From positions 42,484 through 106,483 of the forward strand of contig JAQTLN010000016.1 of NCBI GenBank assembly GCA_028714875.1: a DNA stretch of 64,000 bases, written 5' to 3'. The position numbers and the translations under genes are program-made. Source of the stretch: Gallionellaceae bacterium (lineage in GTDB: Bacteria; Pseudomonadota; Gammaproteobacteria; Burkholderiales; Thiobacillaceae). The notes below the pieces were generated by a model. The model ran no database searches, was not told the DNA's origin, and saw only the letters and a program-made list of their open reading frames with translations. This document shows, one piece after another, positions 55,653 to 64,000 of this stretch (the first letter of the stretch is position 1; each line of letters starts with the position of its first letter).

Positions 55653-56441
55653 TCACGCCGCCTGTTTCAGGTGCTTCTGATACAGGAACGCCAGCACCTG
55701 GCCGCGCAGGTGGTGATAGTGCGGGTCTTCGGCGAGTTTCAGGCGGTCGCGCGGGCGCGGCAGGTCGATGTCCAGGATTTCGCCGATGGTGGCCGAGGGG
55801 CCGTTGGTCATCATGACGATACGGTCGGAGAGCAGCACGGCTTCGTCGACGTCATGGGTGATCATCAACACGGTGTTGTTCAACTCGGCCTGAATTTCCA
55901 TCACCGAGTCCTGCAAGTGGGCGCGGGTGAGGGCGTCGAGCGCGCCGAAGGGTTCGTCCATCAGCAGCACGTCGGGCTGCATGGCGAGCGCGCGGGCGAT
56001 GCCGACACGCTGTTTCATGCCGCCGGAGATTTCACCCGGGCGTTTCTCGGCGGCGCTTTCCATGTGCACAAGCTTGAGGTTGTGCATGATCCATTCGCGC
56101 CGCTCGGCCTTGGACTTGTCGGCCATCACCTTGTCCACCGCCAGCTTCACGTTTTCGTAGACGGTGAGCCAGGGCAGCAGGGAATGGTTCTGGAACACGA
56201 CGGCGCGGTTGGGGCCGGGGCCCTGGATTTCACGGTTCTTCAGCAGGGCGACGCCGCCGCTGGCGTCGAGCAGGCCGGCGACGATGTTGAGCACCGTCGA
56301 TTTGCCGCAGCCGGAGTGGCCGATCAGGGCAAGGAATTCGCCCTTCTTCACTTCCAGGTTGACGTCCTTGAGAGCGTTGAAGTCCCCCTTGGCGGAGGAG
56401 AAAGTCATGTCGATGTGTTGCAGGTCGAGGTAGGCGGTCAT
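55653..56441 (-). CDS. nrtD: Nitrate-type ABC transporter ATPase (NrtD-like)
   Basis: The 262-residue protein has Walker [10 protein letters not shown] (about residues 37-45), the Q-loop, signature motif [16 protein letters not shown] and Walker [16 protein letters not shown]. The block [25 protein letters not shown] is typical of the NitT/TauT family. The start is the ATG at 56441, 14 bases after the permease stop; the frame opens earlier but overlaps the permease. It provides the ATPase for the importer with the two upstream genes. The regulatory C-terminal extension seen in NrtC is absent. Confidence 0.9.
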   Translation of the reverse strand: MTAYLDLQHIDMTFSSAKGDFNALKDVNLEVKKGEFLALIGHSGCGKSTVLNIVAGLLDASGGVALLKNREIQGPGPNRAVVFQNHSLLPWLTVYENVKLAVDKVMADKSKAERREWIMHNLKLVHMESAAEKRPGEISGGMKQRVGIARALAMQPDVLLMDEPFGALDALTRAHLQDSVMEIQAELNNTVLMITHDVDEAVLLSDRIVMMTNGPSATIGEILDIDLPRPRDRLKLAEDPHYHHLRGQVLAFLYQKHLKQAA

Positions 56442-56455
56442 GATGGGTTCTCCGT

Positions 56456-57412
56456 TCAGCGCTTGCTGTAGTCGAGGCGGTTCTGCATGTAGCCCATCAT
56501 CAGGTCGAGCACGATGCCGACGCCGCCGATGACGCCGATGGCGACGATGATGGATGAGACGTTGAGGTTGTTCCATTCGTCCCACAGCCAGAAGCCGATG
56601 CCGACGCCGCCAGTCAACATTTCAGCGGCGACGATGACCATCCAGGCGATGCCCAGGGACAGGCGCATCCCGGTGACCACATAAGGCAGGGCGGCGGGGA
56701 AGAGGACGCGGCGCACCAGTTCCAGGCGGCCCAGCTTCAACACGGCGGCGACGTTCATGTAGTCCCGCGGGATGGCCTTCACGCCGGTGGCGGTGTTGAT
56801 GATCATCGGCCAGATGCAGGTGATGAAGATGACGAAGATGGCCGAGGGGTCCACCGCCTTGAACAGCAACAGGCCGATAGGCAGCCAGGCCAGCGGCGAC
56901 ACCGGCTTGAGAATCTGGATCAGCGGCGCGAAGGCGCGCTGCATGTTGTCGCTCATGCCCATCATGAAGCCGAGCGGAATGCCGACCAGCGCGGCCAGGC
57001 CAAAACCGGCGCCGACACGGGCCAGCGAATTAAGGAGCTGCCAGCCGATGCCCAGGTCATTGGGGCCGTTCTCATAGAAAGGGTCGGCGAGCACGATCTT
57101 GGCGTGTTTCCAGGTTTCCGACGGGGCGGGGAATTCCGGCGCCACGTGGATATGGATGTAGCTCCAGGCCGCGATGATCACGGAGAAGGTGAGCAGCGGC
57201 AGCAGCAAGGTCTTCAGAATCAGGGCCGTCTTCTCGCGCCGGGCGCGGTCCTGCAACAGCGGGACGGCGCGGGCCTTGGGGGAGGCGGTGGTTGATGGGG
57301 TGGTGGCCGTTTGGGCCTTGGTTTCGCTCGTGTTCATGGTTTTCACCTTGGTCGTGCCGGTATCTGCCTCGCCGCCTTGGAATGCGGTCAAAGCTATCGC
57401 TTGTGCGTTCAT
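56456..57412 (-). CDS. nrtB: Nitrate-type ABC transporter permease (NrtB-like)
   Basis: The 318-residue protein has a hydrophilic N-terminus of about 65 residues and then five or six transmembrane helices. The EAA-loop region is IPRDYMNVAAVLKLGRLELVRRVLFPAALPYVVTGMRLSLGIAWMVIVAAEML, typical of NitT/TauT-family permeases for nitrate, bicarbonate or sulphonate. It is between the substrate-binding and ATPase genes in the same operon. Both half-transporters would come from one permease gene, forming a homodimer. Confidence 0.9.
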   Translation of the reverse strand: MNAQAIALTAFQGGEADTGTTKVKTMNTSETKAQTATTPSTTASPKARAVPLLQDRARREKTALILKTLLLPLLTFSVIIAAWSYIHIHVAPEFPAPSETWKHAKIVLADPFYENGPNDLGIGWQLLNSLARVGAGFGLAALVGIPLGFMMGMSDNMQRAFAPLIQILKPVSPLAWLPIGLLLFKAVDPSAIFVIFITCIWPMIINTATGVKAIPRDYMNVAAVLKLGRLELVRRVLFPAALPYVVTGMRLSLGIAWMVIVAAEMLTGGVGIGFWLWDEWNNLNVSSIIVAIGVIGGVGIVLDLMMGYMQNRLDYSKR

Positions 57413-57467
57413 GTCGGGCTCCTCGGGTTGCTGCCCCTCTCCCCGGCGGGAGAGGGGATAAGGCGTA

Positions 57468-58895
57468 TTACTTGTTCAGCTTCGCCAACTTGTGCATATC
57501 CACTTTCATGTTGGCGACCTTGAAGCCCTTCAGGTATTCCATGAGCTTTGCGGGGTCGTATTTCATGCCGTCGAAGAACATATCCGGCCCCATTGGGATG
57601 GGCGTGGTCGCCTGCTTGAGCAGCCAGGGTGCCTTGTTCGTGCCCTCGGTTTTCCAGTCGATGGTCGGCGCGGCCACGCCCAGAGCCTTTGCGGCCTCGC
57701 GGTAGAGGTCGGGACGGTAGATGGACGCGGCGGTCTTGCGAATATCCACCGGGGTATCGAACTGGCCCCAGCGATACATCTGGGTGATGTACCAGGCGGC
57801 ATGCGACAGCCAGGGGAAGTTGGCGGCGTAGCGGTAGAACACGTTGAAGTCGGGCATCGGCTGCGGCGCTTCCACCTTGTTGTAACGCCAGGTGCCGGTC
57901 ATGGAGTTGTCAACCACGTCGGGCGGCGCGTTGACGTAGGACTTCTGGGAAATGATGCGCACCACCTCGTTGCGGTTTTCCGGCTTGTCGGCCCACATGG
58001 AGGCTTCAAGCATCGCCATCACCGCCGCCTTGTGGGTGTTGGGGTGCTTGTCGGCCCATTCCTGGTTCACGCCGAAGACCTTCTCCGGGTTGTTGTTCCA
58101 GATTTCATAGTCGGTGACCAGGGCGTGGCCGATACCGAGTTCCACCGCGCGCTGGTTCCAAGGCTCGCCGACGCAGTAGCCGACGATGTTCTTGGATTGC
58201 AGGTTGGCCACCATCTGCGGCGGCGGAATCACGATCAGGCGGATGTCGTTGTCCGGGTCGACGCCGCCGGAAGCCAGCCAGTAGCGCAGCTCGTAGTTGT
58301 GGGTGGAAACCGGGAACACCATGGCGAAGGTCATCGGCTCCTTGCCCGCCTTCTTGTCGGCGTCGATCACCTTCTTCAGCGCCACGGCGGTGGTGGGGCG
58401 ATGTTTCATCGCCTCGGGATCGGCTTCCCGCATCCGCTCGTACAGCTCGTTGGAGACGGTGATGCCGTTGCCGTTCAGGTCCATGCTGAACGCGGTGATG
58501 GTCGGCTTGGGCGTGGCGCCGATGCCCAGCGTCGCGGCGATCGGCATCCCGGCCAGCATGTGGGCGCCGTCGAGCGCGCCGATGGAAACCTTGTCGCGAA
58601 TGTTGGCCCAGGAGGCTTCCTTGGACACCGCCACATCGAGGCCGTGCTTCTTGAAGAAGCCCTTTTCATAAGCCACCACGATTGGGGCGCAATCGGTCAG
58701 AGGGATGATGCCGAAACTGACACTGGTCTTTTCCAGGCCATCGGAGGCTCCAGCCCAGGCGGCGCTACGCACGCCCGGCGGAATGAGAGACATGATTGCG
58801 GCGGCGGCTGACATGCTGGCGGCTTTCTTCAAAAAATCACGTTTACCGTCATGGACGGACTCGGAGGGGGTGCCGGGAGGCAGAAGCTTATCCAT
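57468..58895 (-). CDS. nrtA: Nitrate-type ABC transporter substrate-binding protein (NrtA-like)
   Basis: This 475-residue protein has a Tat-like N-terminus (KRDFLKKAASMSAAAAIMS) and an NrtA/CmpA-type binding domain. Blocks such as FGIIPLTDCAPIVVAYEKGFFKKHGLDV, PKPTITAFSMDLNGNGITVSNELY and SKNIVGYCVGEPWNQRAVELGIGHAL match nitrate- and bicarbonate-binding proteins. The start is the ATG at 58895; the longer frame to 59039 lies in the leader RNA. The family call is good; nitrate rather than bicarbonate or another anion is favoured by the FNR-like box and ANTAR-type leader upstream. Confidence 0.9.
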   Translation of the reverse strand: MDKLLPPGTPSESVHDGKRDFLKKAASMSAAAAIMSLIPPGVRSAAWAGASDGLEKTSVSFGIIPLTDCAPIVVAYEKGFFKKHGLDVAVSKEASWANIRDKVSIGALDGAHMLAGMPIAATLGIGATPKPTITAFSMDLNGNGITVSNELYERMREADPEAMKHRPTTAVALKKVIDADKKAGKEPMTFAMVFPVSTHNYELRYWLASGGVDPDNDIRLIVIPPPQMVANLQSKNIVGYCVGEPWNQRAVELGIGHALVTDYEIWNNNPEKVFGVNQEWADKHPNTHKAAVMAMLEASMWADKPENRNEVVRIISQKSYVNAPPDVVDNSMTGTWRYNKVEAPQPMPDFNVFYRYAANFPWLSHAAWYITQMYRWGQFDTPVDIRKTAASIYRPDLYREAAKALGVAAPTIDWKTEGTNKAPWLLKQATTPIPMGPDMFFDGMKYDPAKLMEYLKGFKVANMKVDMHKLAKLNK

Positions 58896-58906
58896 TTGCT
58901 TACTCC

Positions 58907-58948
58907 AAAAAAAACGGCGCCATTCCCGCGGAAGGGGAAGGACGCCGT
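58907..58948 (-). terminator. Leader terminator upstream of nrtA (attenuator)
   Basis: On the minus strand the leader has ACGGCG ... TTCCCC ... GGGAA ... CGCCGT followed by eight Ts. The outer six-base arms (58914-58919 and 58943-58948) pair perfectly and an inner TTCCC/GGGAA stem extends it. The T-run ends only 12 bases before the nrtA ATG, after a leader of about 200 bases. A terminator placed there makes sense only if it is conditionally bypassed, so an antitermination control is inferred. Confidence 0.82.
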
Positions 58949-58978
58949 TGTCCAAAATATGTCTGAGAAGAGCGAAAG

Positions 58979-58998
58979 CCAACGCGCCTTTGCGCTGG
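58979..58998 (-). promoter_or_regulatory. Hexaloop hairpin, candidate ANTAR-binding site
   Basis: On the minus strand CCAGCGC-AAAGGC-GCGTTGG forms a seven-pair stem (one G-U) with a six-base loop that has A at position 1 and G at position 4. These are the conserved loop bases of ANTAR target hairpins. It lies about 30 bases upstream of the terminator stem. An alternative four-base loop (GCGC-AAAG-GCGC) is also possible. The second hexaloop hairpin expected in such leaders was not clearly found. Confidence 0.55.
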
Positions 58999-59134
58999 TC
59001 GTGAGTGCATAAGCAATGCCCGTGCCACCCATTTGACAATTCCGTAAGCGGTTGTTTTATTGCGACATATATGGGCGGGATCGGGCGTAAGAGCTAGTTC
59101 CACCAGATCGGGATGAGCTGGAGATGCACCAACC

Positions 59135-59148
59135 TTGAGCTGGATCAA
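59135..59148. promoter_or_regulatory. FNR/ANR-like binding site
   Basis: TTGAG-CTGG-ATCAA matches the FNR consensus TTGAT-N4-ATCAA with one mismatch. It is centred about 246 bases upstream of the nrtA ATG. With a site 41 bases upstream of the start of transcription, it would give a leader of about 200 bases, which fits the leader terminator and hairpin. Confidence 0.55.
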
Positions 59149-59324
59149 GGCGCGATGCACCATTTCTGGATAAGCGAGTCGGAATTATCGGAAGCGCGGT
59201 CAATCGGCAACGCAACCGTGATGAAGAACGAACCGCCGCCGTCCGCCATTAAAGTTGATAGTCGATGGCTTCGGCGATGCGGAAGCCCATCAGCGCCTCA
59301 TCACTTCGGTTTCTTGGTCGGCAA

Positions 59325-60295
59325 CTACTTCATCATCTGGTCGAAATCGGATTCGAAACGCTGGTCATCCAGAACCCGGAATTTATCGAACTCTTGCTCG
59401 GCGTGAGCCTTCGCCAAGTCGGCGGACACCTTGCCCGCGCCTTGCAGAATCTCGCGGTCATTCAGCATCAGGAATCCTTCCAGCTTGGTAATCCAGTCCC
59501 GCATGGTCATGGCGATACGCCGCGCCGCCTGGCCTTCGGCAAAGATCAGATACTGCTCGGCCAGGTTGTTGAGGGCGCGCAGTTCTTCCTCGTTCAGGTC
59601 ATTCTTGGCGATGCTCACATCCGCCTTGCGGATACGCGCACCGTCCCAGGTCGTCAGCCCCATGTTCGGCTGGCTGCTGTCGGCACGGGTGGTGATCAGC
59701 TCGGCGGCGGTCTGGCCGTGGATGGCGAATGCACCTTGTTCTGCACTGTGGCGAAAAAGGTCTGGGTGAGTGGATGACGCGCGTCGTAATCCACGATGGT
59801 GGCGTAAATATCGGTGATCTTCTGGTAGAAACGCCGCTCGCTGGTGCGGATGTCTTGCGGGCGACGGGTCAGCTCGTCGAAGTATTCGCGGCCCTTGCCG
59901 GGGTACTTCAAGCGCGCGTCATCGAGCACGAAGCCCTTGACGATGTATTCCTTCAGCTTGTCGTTGGCCCACTGGCGAAAGCGCACCGCGACCGGGCTAC
60001 GCACACGGAAGCCGAGGGCGAGAACCATGTCCAGGTTGTAGTGCTCGACCTCGCGGGCCACTTCCCGACCACCCTCGATTTGAACTGTTCGGAATAACCG
60101 AACAGTTGCCTCCGGCGACAACTCGCCATCCTCGAAGATGTGCTTGATGTGCTCGCTGATGGTGCCCTTGGCCTTGCCGAACAACTCGGTCAACTGCTTC
60201 TGGTTCAGCCAAAGGGTTTCCGCCTCCAGCATCACGTCGATGCGGGTGGAGCCGTCTTCGCTTTGGTAGATTAGGAATTGTTGGGGGGCGGTCAT
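59325..60295 (-). pseudogene. RhuM-family gene broken by a one-base deletion
   Basis: The first frame starts at 60295 (MTAPQQFLIYQSEDGSTRID) and has the RhuM core LNQKQLTELFGKAKGTISEHIKHIFEDGEL and FRQWANDKLKEYIVKGFVLDDARLK. After FFATVQNKVH it shifts into a tail of nonsense. A second frame downstream (59325-59663) supplies the missing C-terminus beginning GLTTWDGARIRKADVSIAKN. Inserting one base at about 59727-59728 restores an unbroken protein (FAIHGQTAAELITTRAD joins the halves). RhuM proteins are often associated with restriction loci and pathogenicity islands; their biochemical role is unclear. Confidence 0.85.
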
Positions 60296-60340
60296 GGCGC
60301 GGCAAGCTCCGAAGGGATTAGGTGTTTTGGAATGTCGCAA

Positions 60341-60603
60341 TCAGTGGTCACTTCTCGGCTAGTAGGTGGCCTGACTGTCGGAGAGCAACTTTATAAATCG
60401 CATGACCCGCTCCGGGGTGGATTTCAAGAAAATTGGCCAGAAACTGGTTGCGCGGTAGCAATCGATCCACGCCGTGATGGGCGCTTCGATGGTTGTTGGG
60501 ACACGTGGCAACCACATTCAACTCAACATCCGGCCCTTGCTCAGATAAAGGGATAACAGTGAGCTTTCGCCCCCAGCAACACATTATTTCTCTCACGACG
60601 CAC
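60341..60603. other. Intergenic region between rhuM pseudogene and groES promoter
   Basis: No gene is supported in these about 260 bases. It holds the rhuM promoter, on the minus strand, and ends at the groES promoter. Confidence 0.4.
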
Positions 60604-60632
60604 TTGAAATAGCCTGGTCCCATCCCTACCAT
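60604..60632 (+). promoter_or_regulatory. groESL promoter
   Basis: TTGAAA (60604-60609) and TACCAT (60627-60632) are separated by 17 bases, a sigma-70 spacing. The CTTGAAA form of the -35 region also matches the heat-shock sigma-32 type, but a good CCCCAT-type -10 at the right spacing is not seen. The -10 box directly abuts the CIRCE operator. Confidence 0.7.
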
Positions 60633-60658
60633 TAGCACTCGCTGGAGGTGAGTGCTAA
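60632..60658 (+). promoter_or_regulatory. CIRCE operator (HrcA-binding site)
   Basis: TTAGCACTC-N9-GAGTGCTAA is a perfect match to the CIRCE consensus. It lies between the -10 box and groES, where bound HrcA blocks transcription; heat releases HrcA. The hrcA gene is not in this window. Confidence 0.96.
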
Positions 60659-60725
60659 TCACGCCAAGTGCGGCACCGCTTCCATTGACCCCTGTTAAAC
60701 ACCGAATCCAGTTAGGAGCAAAGCA

Positions 60726-61016
60726 ATGAAGATTCGCCCGTTGCACGACCGCGTCGTCGTCAAGCGTATGGAAGAAGAGCGCAAAACCGCATCCGGCATC
60801 GTCATTCCCGACACCGCCACCGAGAAGCCCGATCAAGGCGAGATCATCGCCGTCGGCACCGGCAAGAAAGACGATCAAGGCAAGCACATTGCTCTCGACG
60901 TCAAGGTCGGTGACCGTGTCCTGTTCGGCAAGTATTCCGGCCAGACCGTGAAGGTCGATGGCCAAGAACTCCTCGTCATGCGCGAGGAAGACATCATGGG
61001 CGTGGTCGAGAACTAA
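60726..61016 (+). CDS. groES: Co-chaperonin GroES
   Basis: The 96-residue protein begins [20 protein letters not shown] and contains the mobile-loop region [21 protein letters not shown]. It caps the GroEL cavity as a heptamer. It is preceded by a good GGAG ribosome site and followed by groEL after 42 bases. Expression is controlled by the CIRCE operator 68 bases upstream. Confidence 0.98.
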   Translation: MKIRPLHDRVVVKRMEEERKTASGIVIPDTATEKPDQGEIIAVGTGKKDDQGKHIALDVKVGDRVLFGKYSGQTVKVDGQELLVMREEDIMGVVEN

Positions 61017-62714
<1,698 letters not shown>

Positions 62715-62770
62715 GTCCGGGTTGCTTTACCGGGTGCATTTGCCAGCAACTGCCCCGGTTGCCACACAGC

Positions 62771-62800
62771 AAAACCCCGCTTCGGCGGGGTTTTGCTTTT
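62771..62800 (+). terminator. groESL intrinsic terminator
   Basis: AAAACCCCGC-TTCG-GCGGGGTTTT is a ten-pair stem with a TTCG loop followed by a T-rich run. It lies 57 bases after the groEL stop. Confidence 0.95.
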
Positions 62801-63124
62801 GTAGCGCCAGCAGGGATGCCGGCTTATTTCAAGAGCTGCGATGCATCGGCAACCCCCACATTCCCACGATCATTCGAGAATATGAGTCGGCTCCTCTCTG
62901 GAAGCAGGCATTCATAGACGGCGAGAGACTGGCACCTCGCGACCCGGAAGAGCCGCTCGGCCACCGACGCCTTGATGAGCGGATGTATGGGGTTGAACCG
63001 CCGTGCAATACAACGAGGTGGATGCCGTCTCATCGGCCTGATCTGTCGTCGTCGATGACGTTAATGCCCTCCTGCTTTGTGACTTTATATTCCGTTGATG
63101 GAATATTGTAGTTATAGTGGCACC
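62801..63124. other. Intergenic region with a REP-like half repeat
   Basis: The start (TGTAGCGCCAGC ... GCCGGC) resembles one arm of the inverted repeat at 8672-8732. No convincing gene is seen in the remaining bases; the short minus-strand frame at 62824-63033 has no recognisable product. The last 60 bases are AT-rich and probably carry the promoter of the toxin-antitoxin pair. Confidence 0.45.
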
Positions 63125-63490
63125 ATGAGTTGGGAAGTCGAATACACCGATGAATTCGGCGACTGGTGGACTGGCCTCTCTGAAGAGGAGCAGGAAGCAG
63201 TGGCCGCGTCAGTGCGCTTACTCGAAGAGCGAGGGCCGGCACTGGGTTTTCCGCACAGCAGTGGAATCAGTGGATCGAAGCACAGCCATATGCGGGAACT
63301 CCGCACGCAGCAAGGTGGCAGGCCATTGCGAACACTGTATGCGTTTGATCCGCTACGAACCGCCATCTTGCTGATAGGCGGGGACAAGACGGGGAACAAC
63401 CGCTGGTACGACGTGCATGTTCCAATTGCTGACCGACTCTACGACGAACACCTGGAGCAACTTCGCAAGGAAGGGCTGATCGATGGCTAA
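63125..63490 (+). CDS. higB: HigB/RelE-type toxin
   Basis: The 121-residue protein (start ATG 63125) has the RelE/ParE-like fold: WEVEYTDEFGDWWTGLSEEEQEAVAASVRLLEERGPALGFPHSSGISGSKHSHMRELRTQQGG. These proteins cleave mRNA at the ribosome. The C-terminal extension (ADRLYDEHLEQLRKEGLIDG) fits the phage-derived Gp49-like HigB family. The toxin gene precedes the antitoxin, as in the reversed higBA order, and overlaps it by eight bases. Confidence 0.88.
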   Translation: MSWEVEYTDEFGDWWTGLSEEEQEAVAASVRLLEERGPALGFPHSSGISGSKHSHMRELRTQQGGRPLRTLYAFDPLRTAILLIGGDKTGNNRWYDVHVPIADRLYDEHLEQLRKEGLIDG

Positions 63491-63809
63491 GAAATTTTCA
63501 GAACTGCGCTCGCGTATGTCCCCCGAGTCTCAGGCGCGGGCCGAGGCCAAAGCGCAAGCTATGCTGGCTGAGATGCCGCTCAATGAACTACGCCAGGCGC
63601 GCGGGCTGTCACAAAAGATGTTGGCGGACGTTCTCCACGTCCAGCAACCCTCTATCGCCAAGATGGAGAAACGCACGGATATGTACCTCTCCACGCTACG
63701 CAGCCATATCGAGGCGATGGGTGGCCAATTGGAGGTGGTCGCGCGCTTTCCGGACGGCGCGGTGAAGATCAGCAATTTCTCCGACCTGGAAAGCAATGCC
63801 TCGGCCTGA
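63483..63809 (+). CDS. higA: HigA-type antitoxin (XRE family)
   Basis: The 108-residue protein has an HTH domain (about 35-90): LNELRQARGLSQKMLADVLHVQQPSIAKMEKRTDMYLSTLRSHIEAMGG. It should neutralise the toxin and repress the operon promoter. It overlaps the toxin gene by eight bases. The call rests on the XRE fold and the toxin neighbour. Confidence 0.88.
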   Translation: MAKKFSELRSRMSPESQARAEAKAQAMLAEMPLNELRQARGLSQKMLADVLHVQQPSIAKMEKRTDMYLSTLRSHIEAMGGQLEVVARFPDGAVKISNFSDLESNASA

Positions 63810-63849
63810 TTTGCGCGACAGCCGAGTCATTCCTCGGCGGACTGAATAA

Positions 63850-64000
63850 ACGCCGTCTATGAAACCGTGGTACGTCCGTTCGCAGTAACAGCAGTAAGTC
63901 TGGCGGGTTGAAGTCCCGTCCGAGGAGTTGTCCGTGCGCCTCGGTAGCATGAGGAAGCGGCGTCGTGGTAACACGGGGTCGTGAGTTTCCACACAGCAAG
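63850..64000 (+). ncRNA. Possible group II intron RNA, 5' part (truncated by the window end)
   Basis: The segment TAAGTCTGGCGGGTTGAAG-TCCCGTCCGAG and the later GTAGCATGAGGAAGCGGCGTC and GTGAGTTTCCACACAGCAAG resemble domain I sequences of bacterial group II introns, from memory of such elements. No reading frame runs through it. The 5' boundary is uncertain, and a maturase gene would be expected downstream, beyond this window. Confidence 0.5.

Noticed and set aside
59003..59030. Second hexaloop hairpin for ANTAR binding
   Set aside because: GCAT-TGCTT-ATGC has a five-base loop, and no A1/G4 six-base loop with a good stem was found in this part of the leader.
60603..60626. Sigma-32 promoter for groESL
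   Set aside because: CTTGAAA fits the -35 box, but the nearest CCCAT is too close for sigma-32 spacing.

Overview
The window is about 64 kb of GC-rich, densely coding chromosome. The gene set suggests a respiratory betaproteobacterium: UbiB and UbiD, OxyR with the 199/208 cysteine pair, groESL under a CIRCE operator, a small c-type cytochrome, a nitrate-type ABC importer and many PAS/GGDEF/EAL regulators. Genus and species cannot be read from the sequence. No rRNA, tRNA or CRISPR array was seen.

Layout. 1-2.1 kb: the 3' end of ubiB and an AT-richer glycosyltransferase. 2.4-7.3 kb: an ExbB-ExbD-TonB energy-transducing operon with a very large Ala/Gly/Ser-rich TonB, followed by a Sel1-repeat protein. 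7.4-9.3 kb: a small YfiM-like protein, oxyR and an ankyrin protein. 9.4-18.4 kb: a signalling block (GGDEF-EAL protein, Aer-type chemoreceptor, STAS protein, ANTAR response regulator with a MASE1/HisKA_2 kinase) bracketed by two 348-residue cNMP-binding/rhodanese paralogues, one of which has lost its catalytic cysteine. 18.4-27.2 kb: housekeeping and mixed genes (ubiD, lipoprotein, uvrD, dgkA, FAD oxidoreductase, PIN/Phd toxin-antitoxin pair, MscS channel, SemiSWEET, histidine phosphatase).

27.3-36.2 kb is a type I restriction-modification island on the minus strand, in transcription order hsdM, a rhuM remnant, a REP-associated transposase with its palindromic repeats, a half-length hsdS, fic and hsdR. 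36.5-39.6 kb is a decayed zone: a sigma-54 activator that has lost its GAFTGA loop and reading frame, a frameshifted IS4/Tn5-like insertion sequence, and the stump of a DUF6150-like gene beside it. 39.6-55.5 kb: SPOR protein, YbiT-type ABC-F protein, three large PAS signalling proteins, cytochrome c, G3E GTPase, RNase D-like exonuclease, glutaredoxin-like protein, DbpA helicase, cupin, a 54-residue Lys/Glu-rich protein and a DyP peroxidase. 55.6-58.9 kb: the nitrate-type ABC transporter. 59.3-60.3 kb: a second broken rhuM. 60.7-62.7 kb: groES-groEL. 63.1-63.8 kb: a HigBA-type toxin-antitoxin pair. The last 150 bases resemble the start of a group II intron RNA.

How the parts may work together. 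The most interesting regulatory link is between the HisKA_2 kinase/ANTAR regulator pair at 15-17 kb and the nitrate transporter operon at 55-59 kb. The transporter leader has a strong intrinsic terminator ending just upstream of the first start codon, preceded by a hairpin with an A1/G4 hexaloop of the kind ANTAR proteins bind, and an FNR-like box sits further upstream. This fits anaerobic activation plus ANTAR-controlled antitermination, but only one of the usual two hexaloop hairpins is clear. The restriction island and the neighbouring IS region look like a defence/mobile hotspot in which several genes are being inactivated.
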